A stretch of 11,171 bases of DNA from Candidatus Kapaibacterium sp. (GTDB lineage Bacteria > Bacteroidota > Ignavibacteria > Kapaibacteriales > UBA961), in the NCBI GenBank assembly GCA_023259575.1, contig JALRHN010000063.1, forward strand, positions 1 through 11,171, given 5' to 3'. The stretch's first letter is position 1. The number at the start of each line of letters is the position of its first letter. Below the pieces are notes generated by a model. That model was not told the DNA's origin and did not search any database. It worked only from the letters and a program-made list of their open reading frames with translations. This document shows positions 8,107 to 11,171 of the stretch, one piece after another. The position numbers and the translations under genes were made by a program.

Positions 8107-8784
8107 TTATTTAGCATTTGGCTGAGTTGGTAGTTCCGATAATTCATATCCTGTTGGAATAGCAAATACTGATTCATCAATTGCACCAGGTTTAATATCA
8201 TTCGTTTTCATGATAAAAACTTCACTTCCATCGGTATTCTTAGACATAATTTCTAGAGGAAAATACGCGGCAGCATCTGAATTCATCAATGTAGGTAATG
8301 GGATAAATGGAACTCCACTAAATGCTAGGGATCCTAAAGTATTTGTGGCCCAAATTTCTACTGTTCCTGATCCATCTTCTTGAATTAATTTTTCGCATAT
8401 ATAGCCATTAATTTTTTTTGATTCACCGGTTTTTCGAGTTTCACTGATTATTGGTGCTTCAACAACTTTACCTACTCTTTTCATCATACTTGTTAATTTT
8501 TCAACAGTAGAAACAGTAAGATTTATAAATGATTTTTGATTATGCAAAATCATTACTTGTTTTTTACCATAACGGTCACTTTTGATGTCAACTTCTCTGC
8601 CATTTTGTAATTTCATATGAAGTAAAATCTCTGCTCCATTAGTAGTAACATCAACATCATTTGCAACATCATTTATTGTAATATTATAACTAACCTTGCC
8701 TGAATAGATAGTCTGAGCATGTATGCGTGGTATGAACAACAAAGTACATATAGCAATCAGTATAGTCTTATATGCGTATTTCAT
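8107..8784 (-). CDS. Exported DUF4412-family protein
   Basis: This is a 225-residue protein of unknown function. Residues 1-23 are a clear signal peptide (KYAYK, hydrophobic core, cut after IHA before QTIYSG). The mature part resembles DUF4412 (PF14371): an early strand GKVSYNITI, a middle beta region with an Asn/Lys-rich turn, then NGYICEKLIQEDGSGTVEIW at 126-145, and a C-terminal DESVFAIPTGYEL at 203-215, all characteristic of the family. C130 is the only cysteine of the mature chain. Members are predicted periplasmic or outer-surface beta-sheet proteins of the Bacteroidota, with no known ligand. The gene stands alone: a good AAAGGT ribosome site six bases before ATG, its own promoter upstream, and a strong terminator downstream. 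It is divergent from scpA. Confidence 0.85.
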   Translation of the reverse strand: MKYAYKTILIAICTLLFIPRIHAQTIYSGKVSYNITINDVANDVDVTTNGAEILLHMKLQNGREVDIKSDRYGKKQVMILHNQKSFINLTVSTVEKLTSMMKRVGKVVEAPIISETRKTGESKKINGYICEKLIQEDGSGTVEIWATNTLGSLAFSGVPFIPLPTLMNSDAAAYFPLEIMSKNTDGSEVFIMKTNDIKPGAIDESVFAIPTGYELSELPTQPNAK

Positions 8785-8815
8785 TTAGGTACCTTTAAAT
8801 AATTCTAATAATGTG

Positions 8816-8847
8816 CAAAAATAACTATTACATTATGCTTGACCAAA
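8816..8847 (-). promoter_or_regulatory. Bacteroidota-type promoter of the DUF4412 gene
   Basis: On the minus strand TTTG (8847-8844) is followed by exactly 20 nt and TATTTTTG (8823-8816). This matches the Bacteroidota -33 TTTG and -7 TAnnTTTG elements with normal spacing. Transcription would begin near 8810, giving a leader of about 25 bases containing the AAAGGT ribosome site. Confidence 0.65.
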
Positions 8848-8867
8848 GACTCGGCAAATATCTAAAG

Positions 8868-8883
8868 AAAACTATATAGTTTT
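8868..8883. promoter_or_regulatory. Perfect 16-bp palindrome, possible operator
   Basis: AAAACTATATAGTTTT is fully self-complementary with no spacer. It lies between the divergent DUF4412 and scpA genes, 40 bases before the scpA ATG and 20 bases upstream of the DUF4412 promoter. It overlaps the candidate scpA -7 element, so a dimeric regulator bound here would block scpA transcription. In AT-rich DNA such a sequence can also arise by chance. Confidence 0.4.
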
Positions 8884-8891
8884 GTTATAAT
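8877..8891 (+). promoter_or_regulatory. Candidate scpA promoter core (two overlapping readings)
   Basis: TAGTTTTG (8877-8884) fits the Bacteroidota TAnnTTTG -7 element, and TATAAT (8886-8891) is a perfect general -10 box. Neither has a convincing upstream partner: the expected -33 position holds TCGG and the -35 position TAAAGA. The spacing to the ATG (32-46 bases) is reasonable. Confidence 0.4.
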
Positions 8892-8923
8892 GAAATCACA
8901 TTTCTTTTTTAATTGCAGATACG

Positions 8924-9697
8924 ATGTCCACATATACGATACAACTTCCAAATTTTGAAGGCCCATTAGATTTATTACTCTTTTTTATAAAGCGTGATGA
9001 ATTAAATATCTATGATATTCCCATTGCCAAGATAACTGGAGATTTTTTAGAATATATTCGCTTAATGGAACTATTTGACCTTGAATTAGCTGGCGAATTT
9101 ATGGTGATGGCGGCCTCTTTAATGCAGATTAAAGCATTAATGTTACTTCCAAGAGAAACGGTAGTAAAAGATGGAGAAATAGAGGAAATTGATCCAAGGG
9201 CTGAATTATTAGAGCGATTACTTATCTATAAACAATTCAAGGAATCTGCCTCTTTATTATATGATCAGGCCGAGGCAGAAAAATTTCATTATTATAGAAA
9301 TTATTTTGAAACAGAGCAAAGACATTTAGGAAGTAATGATGCACTTGTTAATGCATCTTTATTTGATTTAATGCGAGCTTTAAAAAAAGCTTTACATAGA
9401 AATGCTGAACAAGAACAACATTATTCTATTGAAGCTAGATTAATAACAGTTGAAGATAGGATTACAGAGATTACTCTCTTGATTTCTAAAGAGAAAAAAA
9501 CAACGTTCTTTACTCTTGTCAATAATCAGTCTAGAATGTCTATAGTTGTTACTTTCCTTGCATTGTTGGATTTAGTAAAACAAAAAATTATTCGTATTCA
9601 TCAACAAAGTATTGGGGATAATGAAGATATAGTATTAGAAGAATATTATCCAATAGAGCAAGAGCCTGAGAATATAATATTTGAATCATTGCCATGA
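8924..9697 (+). CDS. scpA: Segregation and condensation protein A (kleisin of SMC condensin)
   Basis: ScpA bridges the SMC head domains and, with ScpB, forms the SMC-ScpAB complex that organises and helps separate chromosomes. The 257-residue length is normal. The N-terminal SMC-neck-binding helical domain is textbook: LPNFEGPLDLLLFFIKRDEL at 8-27, then IYDIPIAKITGDFLEYI at 29-45, and EFMVMAASLMQIKALMLLPR at 58-77. A charged linker region (83-170) leads to the C-terminal winged helix with VTFLALLDLVKQKIIRIHQQ at 209-228, which contacts the SMC cap. No scpB lies next to it in this window. The gene ends in TGA that shares four bases (ATGA) with the start of the AlkD-like gene, implying translational coupling. 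No strong Shine-Dalgarno precedes the ATG, which is the only sensible start because the conserved domain begins at once. Confidence 0.96.
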   Translation: MSTYTIQLPNFEGPLDLLLFFIKRDELNIYDIPIAKITGDFLEYIRLMELFDLELAGEFMVMAASLMQIKALMLLPRETVVKDGEIEEIDPRAELLERLLIYKQFKESASLLYDQAEAEKFHYYRNYFETEQRHLGSNDALVNASLFDLMRALKKALHRNAEQEQHYSIEARLITVEDRITEITLLISKEKKTTFFTLVNNQSRMSIVVTFLALLDLVKQKIIRIHQQSIGDNEDIVLEEYYPIEQEPENIIFESLP

Positions 9698-10371
9698 TTT
9701 CTTTTTCTCAATATATCCGACAAGTTTTTCAGAATCATGCTGATCCAGAATTGGCCAAGCCAATGCAAGCATATATGAAACATTTATTTACTTTTTATGG
9801 CTTGAAAAGTCCCTTAAGAAGAAGTTTAATGAAACAGACAATGAGTCTGTATCCAAAAGACTTTTTGTTGAATATTAATGATATAGCAAGGGACCTCTAT
9901 AAGGATCATCATAGAGAATTACATTATGTAGCTATAGAATGTGTAGATAAAGCTCAGAAATATTGGAATGTACACACCATTGAACTACTTGAATATATGA
10001 TTGTCACTCATTCATGGTGGGATTCTGTAGACTGCATTGCTCCGCTAATAGGTATCTATTTTCAGAAATTCCCCGAACAAAGAATGGCATACCTAACAAA
10101 ATGGATGACATCACAAAATATGTGGCTTCAAAGGATTTGTATCCTTCATCAAAAAAGGTATAAAGCCCAAACCGATGAACAATTGCTGTTCTCTTTATGT
10201 ATACAGTTAAAAGAATCGAAAGAATTCTTTATTAGAAAAGCTATAGGCTGGGCTTTAAGAGAATATAGTTATATACAACCTCATGCAGTTATCTCATTTG
10301 TTCATTCACATGAATTTAGTGGATTAACTAAAAGAGAAGCTTTAAAACATATGAAATCAGACATTATCTAA
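9694..10371 (+). CDS. alkD: AlkD-like DNA alkylation repair enzyme (HEAT-repeat DNA glycosylase)
   Basis: PF08713 proteins remove 3- and 7-alkylated purines from DNA by capturing the lesion in a concave HEAT-like helical surface, without base flipping. This 225-residue protein is the family's normal length and is all-helical. Key residues of Bacillus cereus AlkD (W109, D113, R148, W187) have counterparts: W109 and D113 in THSWWDSVD at 105-113, R147 in WLQRICILHQ at 144-153, and W186 in FIRKAIGWALREYS at 179-192. This suggests an active glycosylase; AlkC- or non-catalytic relatives are a lesser possibility. The start ATG overlaps the scpA stop by four bases, so translation is probably coupled. 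Its 3' end overlaps the convergent membrane-protein gene by eight bases, and no terminator lies between them. Confidence 0.92.
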   Translation: MISFSQYIRQVFQNHADPELAKPMQAYMKHLFTFYGLKSPLRRSLMKQTMSLYPKDFLLNINDIARDLYKDHHRELHYVAIECVDKAQKYWNVHTIELLEYMIVTHSWWDSVDCIAPLIGIYFQKFPEQRMAYLTKWMTSQNMWLQRICILHQKRYKAQTDEQLLFSLCIQLKESKEFFIRKAIGWALREYSYIQPHAVISFVHSHEFSGLTKREALKHMKSDII

Positions 10372-10801
10372 TTTCTTCATGTCTAATTTCACCGCCAGAA
10401 GTACCTGTCTTCTGTGCATAGAATAAAGAAACAACACTTAAAACAATCGCAATTTCTACAATCACTTGTGCATAAGACTTCCTCTTGATATCTGCCCATA
10501 AGGCAATACAAGCAATTCCACCTGCTATGTAGGTTATAACTGAGAATATTTCTGCAGATTCTTCATGATTATGAATATATGTTTCAGAAATTCCAGGTAA
10601 TTCTTCTACAATTTCTTCGGCCCTTTCGCCACTTTGCATTGCAATAAATGAAGTAATAGCTCCAACAATTAATATCCCAAGCGCATATCTACGCATAGAA
10701 TCTGATTTGATCACATGTGCTATAATTCTTGTAATAATTGCGATGAATGGTAAAATGATAGGGAAATGATTAATCATTAAATGAATATGAGCTGCATTCA
10801 T
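10364..10801 (-). CDS. Four-helix membrane protein, DUF2231-like
   Basis: This is a 145-residue integral membrane protein of unknown function. Four hydrophobic helices are visible: about 8-30, 38-57, 85-104 and 110-130. The N-terminal HLMINHFPI at 7-15 resembles the HPxxVHFP motif of DUF2231 membrane proteins. The connecting loop carries SGERAEEIVEELPG and IHNHEESAE (57-84), and the tail ends GGEIRHEEIR. Histidines 5, 7, 12, 77, 79 and 141 lie at or near helix ends, which would allow metal or heme binding, but that is speculation. A good GGAG ribosome site lies seven bases before the ATG. The gene converges with alkD, sharing eight bases of coding end, and is divergent from the frame opening at 11034. 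Confidence 0.75.
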   Translation of the reverse strand: MNAAHIHLMINHFPIILPFIAIITRIIAHVIKSDSMRRYALGILIVGAITSFIAMQSGERAEEIVEELPGISETYIHNHEESAEIFSVITYIAGGIACIALWADIKRKSYAQVIVEIAIVLSVVSLFYAQKTGTSGGEIRHEEIR

Positions 10802-10826
10802 GAGAGAACTCCATTAAATGTAAAAA

Positions 10827-10857
10827 CAAAGAATAAATCTGATCAGAATTTACTCAA
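10827..10857 (-). promoter_or_regulatory. Candidate promoter of the DUF2231-like gene
   Basis: On the minus strand TTG (10857-10855) is followed by 19 nt and TATTCTTTG (10835-10827). The downstream element is the Bacteroidota TAnnTTTG box with one extra base. The leader would be about 20-25 bases and contains the GGAG site. Confidence 0.3.
10835..10850. promoter_or_regulatory. Near-perfect 16-bp palindrome, possible operator
   Basis: The core TCTGATCAGA (10838-10847) is a perfect palindrome. The flanks AAA and ATT extend it to 16 bases with only one mismatched pair. It lies inside the spacer of the candidate promoter for the DUF2231-like gene, a classic place for a repressor site. Confidence 0.35.
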
Positions 10858-11033
10858 TAAACACCTTGATTACAATGATATATGTAAGTTTTAATCAAAG
10901 ATTTACATGCTTTAGTTGATTGATGTTTTATTCGAATTCTTCTAACATTGATTCTAATTGAATTATATATCTTCCATAAAAGAAATGCAGATACACTATT
11001 GTAAATATATAGTTTAGAGCACTCAGTATTATA

Positions 11034-11171
11034 ATGATGAGCAAAACAATACCATTTTTGGCCGAATCAAGTGATTTTGACAACAAGGAGCGCTGCCGTC
11101 AAATTGTTTCTGGTCTTTGTCACCTTGTGCTTCGAAGTGAGGCGAGAGCTGAAATCGCTAACAGCGACATA
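11034..11171 (+). CDS. Unidentified protein, N-terminal fragment (runs off right edge)
   Basis: An open frame of 46 codons starts at ATG 11034 (a second ATG follows directly) and continues past the window edge; an in-frame TAG lies at 11010-11012. The fragment begins MMSKTIPFLAESSDFDNKER and continues with an amphipathic, arginine- and cysteine-containing stretch (CRQIVSGLCHLVLRSEARAE). I do not recognise a family. GC content rises to roughly half in the last 80 bases, well above the surrounding genes, which supports coding sequence but may also mark a different origin. No Shine-Dalgarno is seen. It is divergent from the DUF2231-like gene across 232 bases. Confidence 0.5.
   Translation, partial: MMSKTIPFLAESSDFDNKERCRQIVSGLCHLVLRSEARAEIANSDI

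Noticed and set aside
10866..10898. Hairpin TTGATTA ... TAATCAA with a 19-base loop
   Set aside because: It is a short AT-only stem with a long loop and no U-run; expected by chance in AT-rich intergenic DNA.
1..11171. Mobile elements, CRISPR arrays, tRNA or rRNA genes, toxin-antitoxin pairs
   Set aside because: No transposase or integrase, spaced direct repeats, cloverleaf or rRNA-like stretch was seen on either strand.

Overview
This is a low-GC stretch of bacterial chromosome. Several signs point to the Bacteroidota/Chlorobiota (FCB) group. They are a huge secreted protein with Ig-like and choice-of-anchor-D repeats ending in a type IX secretion (T9SS)-like tail, a Bacteroidota-style alpha-2-macroglobulin, a DUF4412 protein, mostly absent Shine-Dalgarno sequences, and one promoter fitting the Bacteroidota pattern (TTTG, 20-nt gap, TAnnTTTG). 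A Kapabacteria- or Ignavibacteria-like lineage would fit the mix, but that is inference. No rRNA, tRNA, CRISPR array, insertion sequence or origin was seen.

Left part (1-8002, minus strand): four genes read leftwards with gaps of only 88, 21 and 25-30 bases counted from the preferred starts and stops, so they look like one transcription unit. In transcription order they are a 1303-residue exported multidomain surface protein, a GT4-type glycosyltransferase, a small AlbA_2/winged-helix DNA-binding protein, and the N-terminal 673 residues of an exported alpha-2-macroglobulin whose remainder lies beyond the left edge. The unit looks devoted to the cell envelope with a built-in candidate regulator.

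Middle (8054-8923): a strong intrinsic terminator closes a monocistronic gene for an exported DUF4412 protein. That gene has the best promoter and a good ribosome binding site. Its divergent intergenic region also holds a perfect 16-base palindrome overlapping the candidate promoter of scpA.

Right part (8924-11171): scpA (condensin kleisin) and an AlkD-like DNA glycosylase are coupled by a 4-base ATGA overlap on the plus strand. They converge, with an 8-base overlap of coding ends, on a four-helix DUF2231-like membrane protein on the minus strand. An operator-like palindrome sits in that gene's candidate promoter. The last 138 bases open an unidentified plus-strand reading frame with higher GC that runs off the window.

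I find no clear evidence of a wholly new defence or mobile system. The most interesting points are the composition of the envelope operon, the cysteine pattern of the repeat protein, the scpA-alkD coupling, and the two palindromes in divergent promoters.
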